Below are positions 45,456-53,890 of a DNA stretch of 64,000 nucleotides, one piece after another (the stretch's first letter is position 1; each line of letters begins with the position of its first letter). The notes beneath the pieces are model-generated. The model saw only the letters and a program-made list of their open reading frames with translations. It searched no databases and was not told the DNA's origin. Source of the DNA: Rhodobacteraceae bacterium IMCC1909 (GTDB lineage Bacteria; Pseudomonadota; Alphaproteobacteria; Rhodobacterales; Rhodobacteraceae); NCBI GenBank assembly GCA_030704425.1, contig JAPDHM010000003.1, forward strand, positions 62,001 to 126,000, read 5' to 3'. A program made the position numbers and the translations under genes.

Positions 45456-46496
45456 TCAATCCTCCATCACGCCTTTGCGCCCCATAAGGCCGCGCGGACG
45501 TACTAGGATAACAATGATCGCCATTAAGTAGACAATGATTTGGTCGATGCCCGGAAGGATGTTTTTCACTTCGTTCATCGAGGCAAAGCTCTCTACAATT
45601 CCCAGCAAAAAGCCGGCCAGAACCGCGCCTGGCAGCGAACCCATGCCGCCCACAACCACAACCACAAAGGACAGAACCAACAGTTCCACACCAATATCAT
45701 AGGTCGGAGGGGTGATCGGCGTGTACATCACGCCCGCAAGTCCAGCCACCGTGGCGGCTATGGCGAAGGTGATGGTAAAACGTTTGTCGATATCAATGCC
45801 CAGCAGGCCGACGGTTTCGCGATCTGCCATGCCAGCACGTACAACCATCCCAAAGGTGGTGAATTGCAAGAAGGCAAATACGCCGCCGATGATCACGGTC
45901 GAGAAGAGGAAATAAACCATTCGCCAGTAGGGATAGGCAATAGCATTGGCCTCAAATCCCAGCCATACTCCGAGATCCATTGTCCCGATAAAAACATCAG
46001 GCGGGGCGGTTTGGATGGGGTTTGCGCCGTAGAAAAACTTGATAATTTCCTGCAATACAATGGCCAAGCCGAATGTGACCAGGATTTGATCCGCATGAGG
46101 TCGTTTGTAGAAATGCTTAATCAAGCCACGTTCCATAATCACGCCGACCAACAGCATGACGGGAATGGCCATTAAGATTGCCAAAGGCACTGACCAATCG
46201 GTCATCCAAGCGGCCGGACCTGCGCCGAACCAATGTTCCAAATACGTGGTTTTGATCGTGGCCGGATTGCCCAGAAAATCCACTTTCGTCGGATCGGTGG
46301 TCTCAAAGCTGATCGAAAAAATTCGGTTCAATGTAACGGCGCAAAACGCCCCGATTACAAATAGCGCACCGTGCGCGAAGTTCACAACACCGAGCGTGCC
46401 GAAGATCAAAGTCAGGCCAAGTGCGATAAGCGCATAGGCTGAACCTTTATCTAAGCCGTTCAGGATTTGAAGAATGATGGCGTCCATGGTCCCCAC
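45456..46496 (-). CDS. livH: Branched-chain-type ABC transporter permease (LivH-like)
   Basis: 346-residue permease. [33 protein letters not shown] at the N-terminus and the [21 protein letters not shown] stretch near the C-terminus are LivH hallmarks. About eight membrane segments. It follows the binding-protein gene after a 97-base gap containing a hairpin. Confidence 0.92.
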   Translation of the reverse strand: MGTMDAIILQILNGLDKGSAYALIALGLTLIFGTLGVVNFAHGALFVIGAFCAVTLNRIFSISFETTDPTKVDFLGNPATIKTTYLEHWFGAGPAAWMTDWSVPLAILMAIPVMLLVGVIMERGLIKHFYKRPHADQILVTFGLAIVLQEIIKFFYGANPIQTAPPDVFIGTMDLGVWLGFEANAIAYPYWRMVYFLFSTVIIGGVFAFLQFTTFGMVVRAGMADRETVGLLGIDIDKRFTITFAIAATVAGLAGVMYTPITPPTYDIGVELLVLSFVVVVVGGMGSLPGAVLAGFLLGIVESFASMNEVKNILPGIDQIIVYLMAIIVILVRPRGLMGRKGVMED

Positions 46497-46557
46497 CTGC
46501 GGGTTATCTATTTATTGGAAAATAGGGTACGCTTTTGCACACCCTAATTGCGTGGTT

Positions 46558-46584
46558 GTGCAGAGATGACAGGCACCTCTGCAC
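46558..46584 (-). terminator. Intercistronic hairpin after the substrate-binding protein gene
   Basis: GTGCAGAG (46558-46565) pairs with CTCTGCAC (46577-46584), 9 bases past the binding-protein stop. As at 22.3 kb and 29.9 kb, a stem sits directly after a binding-protein gene and before its permease genes. Confidence 0.65.
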
Positions 46585-46592
46585 GCTTTTAC

Positions 46593-47939
46593 TTAAGCAC
46601 CTGGGTTACATGCGCCCAAGTCCCCACCGGCAAACATTGGGTGATCTGGAGCGTATTTTACTTGCTCCATTGGTGTCACTTCAACGATTTCCAGAAGGTC
46701 AAACTCGGATGTTGGGTTCTCTTTACCCTTCACAACCAGCACGTCTTTGAAGCACTGATGATCGTCGGCGCGATACAATGTTTTACCATTGCCCAGACCG
46801 TCGAACTCAAAGCCTTCCAAGGCTTCGCCGACACCACATGGATTGAATGTGCCAGCGCGGTTACACGCATCTGCATAGAGCAGAGTTTGACAGTAAACGG
46901 TGTGTGCCGCCTGTGAAGGAGGGAAGCCGTATTTTGTGCCGAAGGATTTAACAAAGGCTTTGGAGCCTTCATCTTGCAAGGACCAGTGCCAGTTTGTTGA
47001 GCCAAAGATGCCCTTCACGTTGGCGCCCGCACCCTTCGCCATCAGGCGAGAGTACAGCGGAACGATGATTTCAAAGTTCTTGTTGTTCACAACTTTGTCA
47101 CGCAGGCCAAACTGAACAGCGTTCGTCAAAGAGTTCACCATGTTCCCGCCGTAGTGGTTCAGAACCAAAATATCCGCACCAGAATTCAGCACTGGGGCAA
47201 TGTATGAGGAGAAGTCTGTCGCTTTGAGCGGTGTGCGCACTTTGTTGACAGTGTTCCAGCCCATAGCCTCAGTGGCTGCAGCGATGGATTCTTCTTGTGT
47301 CCAACCCCAAGTATAGTCAGCGGTCAGGTGATAGGCGTTCCGGTCGCTGCCGTAACGAGCCTGAAGCACAGGTGCCAAAGCTGCCGCAGACATGTAGCCG
47401 TTGAAGAAGTGACGGAAGCCATTTGCTTTTTTGTCTTTACCTGTCGTGTCATTGGAGTGGGTGAGACCCGCCATGAAGATCACGCCAGCTTCTTGGCACA
47501 GACCCTGTACCGCAATCGCAACACCAGAAGACGAACCGCCTGTGATCATCACGGCGCCGTCTTTTTCGATCATGGATTTGGCAGAGGCACGCGCCGCGTC
47601 GGATTTGGTTTGCGTGTCACCTGTTACATATTCGACTTTCTTGCCCAGGATGCCGTTACCTTCCAGAGTTTTGGAAGAGAAGGTGCTGAGCATGCCGCCG
47701 TCGCCTTCACCATTGAGGTGCTCAACAGCCAGCATGTAAGCGCGCAGCTCGTCGGCACCTTCGTCAGCATAGGCGCCGGTCTGGGGAACGTTGAAGCCCA
47801 AGGTGACTGTGCTGCCAGTTGGCGCATTGGTGTAACCGCTGTGGCTTCCTGCGGTCAAAATTGTCGGCAGTGCCAATCCAGCGCCAGCAGCGGCTCCGGT
47901 TTGCAACACGTTACGACGGGTCAGAATTGATTTAGACAT
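46593..47939 (-). CDS. ABC transporter substrate-binding protein (Peripla_BP_6 type), Tat-exported
   Basis: 448 residues from the ATG at 47939, chosen because GGGAGGA lies 6 bases upstream; the open frame to 48002 is an extension without support. Twin-arginine signal TRRNVLQTGAAAGAGLALP, then the periplasmic fold typical of amide, urea or amino acid binding proteins: TVTLGFNVPQTGAYADEGAD and AVMITGGSSSGVAIAVQ. The ligand is unknown. First gene of the operon ending in acs. Divergent from the ScfR-like regulator. Confidence 0.92.
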   Translation of the reverse strand: MSKSILTRRNVLQTGAAAGAGLALPTILTAGSHSGYTNAPTGSTVTLGFNVPQTGAYADEGADELRAYMLAVEHLNGEGDGGMLSTFSSKTLEGNGILGKKVEYVTGDTQTKSDAARASAKSMIEKDGAVMITGGSSSGVAIAVQGLCQEAGVIFMAGLTHSNDTTGKDKKANGFRHFFNGYMSAAALAPVLQARYGSDRNAYHLTADYTWGWTQEESIAAATEAMGWNTVNKVRTPLKATDFSSYIAPVLNSGADILVLNHYGGNMVNSLTNAVQFGLRDKVVNNKNFEIIVPLYSRLMAKGAGANVKGIFGSTNWHWSLQDEGSKAFVKSFGTKYGFPPSQAAHTVYCQTLLYADACNRAGTFNPCGVGEALEGFEFDGLGNGKTLYRADDHQCFKDVLVVKGKENPTSEFDLLEIVEVTPMEQVKYAPDHPMFAGGDLGACNPGA

Positions 47940-48107
47940 TGAAGTCCTCCCAATTGAATTAAAGGGGCCCGCTTTTATTATGCGATTCCCCCGAAAACAC
48001 ACTTCACAGTGTTGTCTTAGTGTCGCTCTTTGATGGATTGTTGTGCAATGGTGGTCTTGTTTGATTCAAATATTTTGTAAATTATTGCACGAGTGCTTGA
48101 TAAAAAA

Positions 48108-48123
48108 TGTAAATAAATTTACA
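48108..48123. promoter_or_regulatory. Palindrome in the divergent region before the ScfR-like gene
   Basis: TGTAAAT-AA-ATTTACA is a perfect 7+2+7 inverted repeat. A related half-site, TTTGTAAATTATTGCA, lies at 48074-48089. Regulators of this family are known to bind TTTGCAAA/TTTGTAAA-type repeats, so these are candidate sites through which the neighbouring regulator controls itself and the transporter-acs operon. The assignment is inference. Confidence 0.5.
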
Positions 48124-48164
48124 AAACCTCAAGGCCTATAAGAAAATCGTCAAGGACTCACGAG

Positions 48165-49481
48165 ATGGAGCGCAGCGCTTTTGCCGGCAGTCGAATACGT
48201 GAAAGACGTGTAGCGCTTGGGCTCCGTCAGGCCGAGGTCGCCCTGCGCGCGGGAATTTCTGGGTCCTACCTCAACCTCATTGAGCACAATAGGCGCCGTA
48301 TCGGCGGCAAAGTTCTTTTGAATATCGCTGCGGCCTTGGAAACAGAGCCCGGCGCGCTGGCAGAAGGGGCTGAAAAAAGCCTCCTCACCAGCCTGCGCGA
48401 CGCGGCCATTGCCCGGCCAGATGTGGAGGTTGACCTCAGCCAGACAGAGGATTTTGCGGATCGCTTTACCGATTGGGCGCGCCTAATTTCGGCCCAGCAG
48501 AGTCAAATTACCGCGCTGCAACAAACGGTCAGTAGCCTATCGGACCGTCTTGCGCATGACCCATTTCTGTCTGAGGCGTTGCATGAGGTGCTCTCAACGG
48601 TCTCTGCCATTCGATCAACGGCGAGTATTCTGGCAGAGCCGGGGGAGATGGATCAAAATTGGCAGCGCAGGTTCCAAACCAACGTGTTTCAGGACAGTAT
48701 TCGCCTGGCCACCGCCAGCCAATCTCTTGCGGATTATCTGGATGGCGATTCGGATCGGGTGCTTGACACGCTGTCGCCACTGGATGAGCTCGATAGCCTA
48801 TTGGCAAAAAATGGCTATCATTTTGCCGAGCTGGAAGACATGCGCCAATGGAGCGCCCCCGTGGCGGAGGGCCTGTTGGCAGAGGCTTCGGCGGCGGCAA
48901 AAACCTTGGGGTTAGCGTATTTTCGACAGTACTGGCGCGATGCGCAGAACTTCCGCCTGCCGAAATTGCTACAGCTGGTGGCAGAGTTTGGACTGGATCC
49001 GGTGCGAATCGCCAGAGAGACAGAGCTGTCATTGCCCCTTATCTTTCGGCGCTTGGCCAGCCTACCTCCTGATCCCAACCGCCCACCCGTTGGGTTGATG
49101 ATTTGCGATGGCAGTGGCGGCTTGTTGTTCAAGCAGCCCTGCGATGATTTCCAAGCGCCACGGGTTGGGTCGGCCTGTGCGTTCTGGCCGCTTTATGGCG
49201 CGCTGACCCAGATTGGTGTTGCAGCGCGTCATCAGATTTCGCACAGCGGCCGGCCAGGAACTTTGGGCGAAGAAAATCTCTTTGACACCTTTTCTATTGC
49301 AGAGCGCGTGACCTCAGCCAGTTTTGAGGGCGTGCCAGTCCTGCGCTCTACCATGTTGATCTTGCGCGCGGAAACGCCGACTTCCAACCAACCTTTGCCA
49401 ATTGGCAGTACATGCCGCTTGTGCAATATCCACGCCTGCCCAGCGCGGCGTGAGCCGTCAATTTTTTCAGATGGGTTTTGA
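48165..49481 (+). CDS. ScfR-like short-chain acyl regulator (XRE HTH with DUF2083-type domain)
   Basis: 438 residues: N-terminal HTH_3 (RRVALGLRQAEVALRAGISGSYLNLIEHNRR, about 12-60), a middle part and a C-terminal domain ending in a conserved CRLCNIHACPARREP cysteine motif. Proteins of this kind (MccR, PccR, RamB relatives) sense acyl-CoA esters and control acetate, propionate or related pathways. Divergent position with respect to the ABC-acs operon suggests it controls those genes. Confidence 0.9.
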   Translation: MERSAFAGSRIRERRVALGLRQAEVALRAGISGSYLNLIEHNRRRIGGKVLLNIAAALETEPGALAEGAEKSLLTSLRDAAIARPDVEVDLSQTEDFADRFTDWARLISAQQSQITALQQTVSSLSDRLAHDPFLSEALHEVLSTVSAIRSTASILAEPGEMDQNWQRRFQTNVFQDSIRLATASQSLADYLDGDSDRVLDTLSPLDELDSLLAKNGYHFAELEDMRQWSAPVAEGLLAEASAAAKTLGLAYFRQYWRDAQNFRLPKLLQLVAEFGLDPVRIARETELSLPLIFRRLASLPPDPNRPPVGLMICDGSGGLLFKQPCDDFQAPRVGSACAFWPLYGALTQIGVAARHQISHSGRPGTLGEENLFDTFSIAERVTSASFEGVPVLRSTMLILRAETPTSNQPLPIGSTCRLCNIHACPARREPSIFSDGF

Positions 49482-49543
49482 CAAAGCAGGTTTAATTCGG
49501 CTCTAGTGCCAAAGATGGTAAATTTGAACGAAGGGAGGCTAAA

Positions 49544-49915
49544 ATGCGGCATGTTTTGCTGATCGAAGATGAACCGAATATCATTGAAGCCCTCAGTTTC
49601 ATATTTTTGCGCGACGGTTGGAAAGTTGATGCGCATTCCGACGGGGCCAATGCTGTGGCCACAACGGTGCAAACGGCCCCCAATGCTATTATCTTAGACG
49701 TCATGCTGCCCAATCGCTCCGGTTTTGAAATTCTCGAAGAGTTGCGCAGTCTGCCCGACTACAAAGACATTCCAATTTTGATGCTCACTGCAAGAGGCCA
49801 AACAAAAGATCGCGACATCGCCATAGCCCGCGGTGCATCCCAGTATATGACAAAGCCTTTTTCCAATGCAGAGGTGTTGAAAACCATGAATGCGTTGGTC
49901 GGACACGCACCGTGA
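49544..49915 (+). CDS. Receiver-only response regulator
   Basis: 123 residues, one CheY-like receiver domain: D52 in AIILDVMLP is the phosphate acceptor, D9 and E10 hold the metal, T82 and K104 (YMTKPF) complete the site. No output domain is present, so it must act by contact with another protein or as a phosphate relay. It is followed by a GTG start overlapping its stop, a small membrane protein and a symporter-histidine kinase, its likely partner. Confidence 0.93.
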   Translation: MRHVLLIEDEPNIIEALSFIFLRDGWKVDAHSDGANAVATTVQTAPNAIILDVMLPNRSGFEILEELRSLPDYKDIPILMLTARGQTKDRDIAIARGASQYMTKPFSNAEVLKTMNALVGHAP

Positions 49916-50181
49916 GCGGCAAGCGCGATCAAACTCTGAAAAGAGTTGCCAATGCCGCCCGCGGGCAGCGCGTGAAAGAGTCCGCCCTGATCCTACCTTT
50001 CGTGGGGATGATCCTTTTTTTGCTTCCGATCATGTGGCCGCGCAGCTCCGAGGTTGGCGCAGATGCGGGAACCGCGACCTCGACCGCTTTGATCTATCTG
50101 TTTATCATCTGGGCAGGGTTGATCTGTTTCACCCTGGGGCTGGCGCTTGTGATCAAACGATTTGGCGTGGGACGGAGCTAA
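49912..50181 (+). CDS. Small two-helix membrane protein
   Basis: 89 residues starting at GTG (overlap GTGA with the receiver gene). A basic N-terminal piece, a first helix (about 23-40, ALILPFVGMILFLLPIMW) and a second (about 58-80). Ends directly at the start of the next gene. No known family recognised by eye; small membrane proteins in this position may correspond to the DUF4212-like partners of SSS-type transporters, which would fit the symporter-like kinase that follows. That reading is inference. Confidence 0.8.
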   Translation: MSGKRDQTLKRVANAARGQRVKESALILPFVGMILFLLPIMWPRSSEVGADAGTATSTALIYLFIIWAGLICFTLGLALVIKRFGVGRS

Positions 50182-52836
50182 ATGCTGTCTCTTGATCTGC
50201 TGATTTTTGTTTCGCTTATTTATGTGGCCTTCCTGTTCGGCGTTGCCTTTTGGGCTGAACGGGCGAGTGATGCCGGGCGCGGCGGTTGGATGCGCACCCC
50301 TCTCATTTATACCCTGTCATTGTCGATCTACTGCACTGCTTGGACCTTTTATGGCGCTGTGGGATTTGCAGCGCGGTCGGGGCTGGAGTTTTTGACCATC
50401 TATCTTGGTCCCACGGTGGTGCTCATCGGTTGGTGGTTGATCTTGCGCCGTTTGGTGCGGATTGCCCGAGCTGAGCGGATCACCTCCATTGCGGATCTGG
50501 TGTCCTCGCGGTTTGGAAAATCTGCGCTTTTGGGCGGGTTCGTGACGGTGATGGCGGTGGTCGGCACAACGCCCTATATTGCCCTGCAGCTGCAATCGGT
50601 GACCTTGTCGATCTCGGTCTTCGCAAAGGGCACGCAGAACATTCTCAGCTCAACAAATATCGCCTTTTGGACCGCAGCAGGCCTTGCAGTGTTTACTATT
50701 GTGTTTGGCACCCGCAATCTTGATGTGAACGAGCGGCACAGCGGCGTTGTCATGGCCATTGCTGTTGAAGCGATTGTTAAGCTCTTAGCGCTGCTGGCGG
50801 TTGGAGTCTTTGTGGTCTGGGGGTTGGCCGGTGGCGCGGGTGATGTTTTGGCGCGCATTGATGCCTCGCCGATCTCACAATGGGAGGTCAGTACTGGGCG
50901 CTGGATTGGTCTCACCTTCCTTTCGGCCGCAGCATTTTTGTGTCTGCCGCGCATGTTTCAGGTGATGGTGGTGGAAAGTTCTGAAGAAAGCCATCTCGCG
51001 ACAGCCAGTTGGGCCTTTCCACTTTATCTCCTGCTCATGTCATTATTTGTGATCCCCATCGCGGTGGTGGGGTTGGATATTTTACCTGTAGGGTCCAACC
51101 CGGATCTTTTCGTGCTCACCCTGCCGCTCTCTGCTGAGCAAAATGGCCTGGCGATGCTGGCTTTTCTGGGTGGGTTTTCTTCGGCGACCTCGATGGTGAT
51201 TGTGGCTGCGATTGCCCTATCAACTATGATTTCAAACCATATCGTCACCCCTATTTGGTTACGCGCGCGCGGTCAGGGGGCGACCATTTCCGGCGATGTG
51301 CGCAGTGTGGTTTTGACGTCGCGGCGCATTTCGATCATCGGCATTTTGACGCTGGGCTATCTCTATTATCGCATTTCTGGCGGTGGGGCGGCCTTGGCGT
51401 CCATTGGCTTGATATCCTTCGCCGGTGTCGCGCAAATCTTGCCAGTGATGCTGGGGGGAATCTTTTGGCAAGGGGCGACCAAAATTGGGGCCCTGGCTGG
51501 GTTGATTTGCGGGTTGGTGGTTTGGAGCTACACGATGTTCCTGCCGTCCTTTGGTCCGGAAGTGTTGATCTCCCAGGAGACAATCGACCACGGGCTTTGG
51601 GGGCTGCAATGGCTGCGCCCTACCGCGCTATTTGGCATCCAAGGTCTTGATCCGGTGGTGCATGCGGTCTTGTGGTCGACTTTGTTGAACAGCTTCGCCT
51701 TTGTGGCCGGCTCTATTCTATCGAGACCATCTCCCTTGGAGCGGGTGCAAGCGGTGCAATTCATCAGCGCTTTTGACAGCGGCCCTTCGGCCCGCGGCTG
51801 GCAAAGAGGGGCCACAGACGCAGAGGATCTCTTGAGCATGGCCCAGCGCATTATTGGCGCGGCTCAAGCACAAAACTTGTTTCGCACGGCGGCACAACGG
51901 CAGGGGAAACAGGGCTATCTACCGGATCCGACGCCGCAATTTCTTGAAACCCTTGAGCGAGGCTTGGCCGGCAGTGTTGGAGCGGCCACAGCCCATGCGA
52001 TGTTGGGGCAAATGGCCGGTGGGTCTTCTGTCACGGTCGAGGATTTGATGGCAGTGGCGGATGAAACTGCGCAGATCATGGAATATTCCAACCAGTTAGA
52101 GGCCAAGTCCGGCGAATTGACCACAACCGCGCGCAAACTGCGCGATGCCAACGACAAACTCACAAAGCTTTCGATCCAAAAGGATGCGTTCCTCAGTCAA
52201 ATCAGCCATGAGCTGCGCACGCCCATGACATCGATTCGAGCGTTTTCAGAAATTCTGCAAGATCCAGATCTCTCGGATGGTGACCGGCCAAAATATGCGC
52301 GGATCATTGAGGATGAAACCCAAAGATTGACCCGGTTGTTGGATGATCTTTTGGACCTTTCGGTACTGGAGAATGGTCAGGTCTCACTGGAGCTTCGCCA
52401 AGCACGGTTGCGCGATATATTGGATCGTGCGGAGGCCTCGGCCAATGTGGAGCAGCATATAAGGATCCGCCGAAGCGCTGGGCGTGAGGATATTTCGATA
52501 CTCACAGACCCCGATCGTTTGACCCAAGTATTTATCAACCTCATGTCAAATGCCGCGAAATATTGCGAGGCGCAGCGGCCAGAGTTGATCGTCAGTGTAA
52601 GCGAGACGCCCGTGGGCATAACCGTGGACTTTATCGACAATGGCGCCGGGGTCGATAAGGCCAATCAAGATATGATTTTCGAGAAATTTGCCCGCGCCTC
52701 AGATCATTCAAAAGCCGGTGGCGCGGGGCTTGGTCTGGCGATTTGCCGGGAGATTATCAGCAACTTGGGAGGGCAGATTTCCTACCTGCCGGGCCAGCGC
52801 GGCGCGGCGTTTCGTGTCAGTCTTCCGCACGATTAA
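50182..52836 (+). CDS. Hybrid sensor: Na+/solute symporter-like domain fused to a histidine kinase (CbrA/CrbS type)
   Basis: 884 residues. The N-terminal about 500 residues form some 13 membrane helices of the SSS (PutP) fold (GFAARSGLEFLTIYLGPTVVL and TSRRISIIGILTLGYLYYR). A linker with a coiled coil follows (about 610-670), then HisKA with H676 in QISHELRTPMTSIR, and HATPase_c with N box FINLMSNAAKYC, FIDNGAGVD and GLGLAICREII. Known relatives sense nutrients or metabolites and control acetate and histidine use. The last 20 bases overlap the convergent TIGR01244 gene. The receiver protein two genes upstream is the likely phosphate acceptor. Confidence 0.93.
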   Translation: MLSLDLLIFVSLIYVAFLFGVAFWAERASDAGRGGWMRTPLIYTLSLSIYCTAWTFYGAVGFAARSGLEFLTIYLGPTVVLIGWWLILRRLVRIARAERITSIADLVSSRFGKSALLGGFVTVMAVVGTTPYIALQLQSVTLSISVFAKGTQNILSSTNIAFWTAAGLAVFTIVFGTRNLDVNERHSGVVMAIAVEAIVKLLALLAVGVFVVWGLAGGAGDVLARIDASPISQWEVSTGRWIGLTFLSAAAFLCLPRMFQVMVVESSEESHLATASWAFPLYLLLMSLFVIPIAVVGLDILPVGSNPDLFVLTLPLSAEQNGLAMLAFLGGFSSATSMVIVAAIALSTMISNHIVTPIWLRARGQGATISGDVRSVVLTSRRISIIGILTLGYLYYRISGGGAALASIGLISFAGVAQILPVMLGGIFWQGATKIGALAGLICGLVVWSYTMFLPSFGPEVLISQETIDHGLWGLQWLRPTALFGIQGLDPVVHAVLWSTLLNSFAFVAGSILSRPSPLERVQAVQFISAFDSGPSARGWQRGATDAEDLLSMAQRIIGAAQAQNLFRTAAQRQGKQGYLPDPTPQFLETLERGLAGSVGAATAHAMLGQMAGGSSVTVEDLMAVADETAQIMEYSNQLEAKSGELTTTARKLRDANDKLTKLSIQKDAFLSQISHELRTPMTSIRAFSEILQDPDLSDGDRPKYARIIEDETQRLTRLLDDLLDLSVLENGQVSLELRQARLRDILDRAEASANVEQHIRIRRSAGREDISILTDPDRLTQVFINLMSNAAKYCEAQRPELIVSVSETPVGITVDFIDNGAGVDKANQDMIFEKFARASDHSKAGGAGLGLAICREIISNLGGQISYLPGQRGAAFRVSLPHD

Positions 52837-53254
52837 GCGCCAGCATCTCTAGCTGTGGCCGCAGATGGGCCAATTGATACCCTGCTTGGGTGGTGGCGTC
52901 CAAAATGGTATCGGTCGCGATGCGCCCGGCTTGGGCAAAGGCCCAAACAATGCTGCAACGATTGCCTGAGGCGCAATATGCAAAGACGGGGCTTGGCAGT
53001 TGCGCCAAAAGCTCCGCTTGCCGCTCTATCTTATCGGGGCCGAAGCTTGACGGATCGAAAACATTTTCGGCGAATTCCATCCTGGCGGCTTCGACGGCGG
53101 CCTTAATGGCCTCGATTTGGCGGGGTTCAGGATTTTCTTGATCTGGGCGATTGCATATCACAGATTTGAAACCTGCCTGCATTATGCTTGGCACATCGGA
53201 GACCTCTATTTGCGGTGATACGGAATAATCGTCGGAAAGGGTGTTAATCTGCAT
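52817..53254 (-). CDS. TIGR01244-family phosphatase/sulfurtransferase-like protein (Blh-like domain)
   Basis: 145-residue cytoplasmic protein of the dual-specificity phosphatase fold. The active loop AYCASGNRCS has the C-x5-R form with the catalytic cysteine near 107; GFKSVICNRPDQE is the other family marker. In sulfide-oxidising relatives this domain is fused to a lactamase-like enzyme, and lone versions are common in Rhodobacteraceae. Substrate not known. Converges on the histidine kinase. Confidence 0.85.
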   Translation of the reverse strand: MQINTLSDDYSVSPQIEVSDVPSIMQAGFKSVICNRPDQENPEPRQIEAIKAAVEAARMEFAENVFDPSSFGPDKIERQAELLAQLPSPVFAYCASGNRCSIVWAFAQAGRIATDTILDATTQAGYQLAHLRPQLEMLALNRAED

Positions 53255-53299
53255 GGCTGTGGGGTCCTCGTTTTTGGTATGTCTTAAAGGGAGCGGGGA

Positions 53300-53512
53300 T
53301 TACAGCATGATGCCAATCATCACCATCATCAGCCCAATTGCAGAGCACCCCATGGCGCCCAGGTTCCAAGCTACGGCCGATTGAAGCTGCAGCTTCATTT
53401 TTTCGTCGCTGAGACCTTGTTTCTTCGCCCGCATTATCCGTGCGATGGTGTAAAATAGCAGGCCAAGTCCGATAAAGGTCACGACAATCCCTGGGATGAT
53501 GAGCCAATCCAT
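53300..53512 (-). CDS. Small two-helix membrane protein, conserved hypothetical
   Basis: 70 residues with a first helix (MDWLIIPGIVVTFIGLGLLF), a basic loop (RAKKQGLSDEKMK) and a C-terminal helix (GAMGCSAIGLMMVMIGIML). GGAG precedes the start. No function can be assigned. Confidence 0.75.
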   Translation of the reverse strand: MDWLIIPGIVVTFIGLGLLFYTIARIMRAKKQGLSDEKMKLQLQSAVAWNLGAMGCSAIGLMMVMIGIML

Positions 53513-53623
53513 AGTCTACTCCGAAAACTTTAAATTTGCGCTACAGTCGCGAAGGAAGGCGGCTTGTGCAAGTCGAAAACGAAGGGTATCGCTGCACAAT
53601 CACTTATTACAACGGAGTCCCCT

Positions 53624-53875
53624 ATGTCAGAAATCGACAGCAGCTATCGCGTCACGGCCGATGAATTGCGGCAGTTCATAGAACGTATTGAGCGTTTGGA
53701 TGCCGAAAAAAAAGATCTGGCAGAACAACAAAAAGAAGTGATGGCAGAGGCCAAGGGCCGGGGGTATGACACGAAAGTCATGCGCAAACTCATCACCCTG
53801 CGCAAGCGGGACCAAAATGATATTGCCGAAGAAGAAGCTATTTTGGAAATGTATAAAGAAGCTTTGGGCATGTGA
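53624..53875 (+). CDS. gapR: GapR-family DNA-binding protein (DUF2312)
   Basis: 83-residue coiled-coil protein homologous to the Caulobacter nucleoid-associated GapR, which tracks overtwisted DNA ahead of replication and transcription. The start at 53624 (MSEIDSSYRVTADELRQFIE) has CGGAG upstream; the in-frame extension to 53564 is not family-like. Conserved core IERIERLDAEKKDLAEQQ, KGRGYDTKVMRKLITLRKRD and the acidic tail EEEAILEMYKEALGM. Confidence 0.93.
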   Translation: MSEIDSSYRVTADELRQFIERIERLDAEKKDLAEQQKEVMAEAKGRGYDTKVMRKLITLRKRDQNDIAEEEAILEMYKEALGM

Positions 53876-53890
53876 GTGTGCGGCTGGCCC

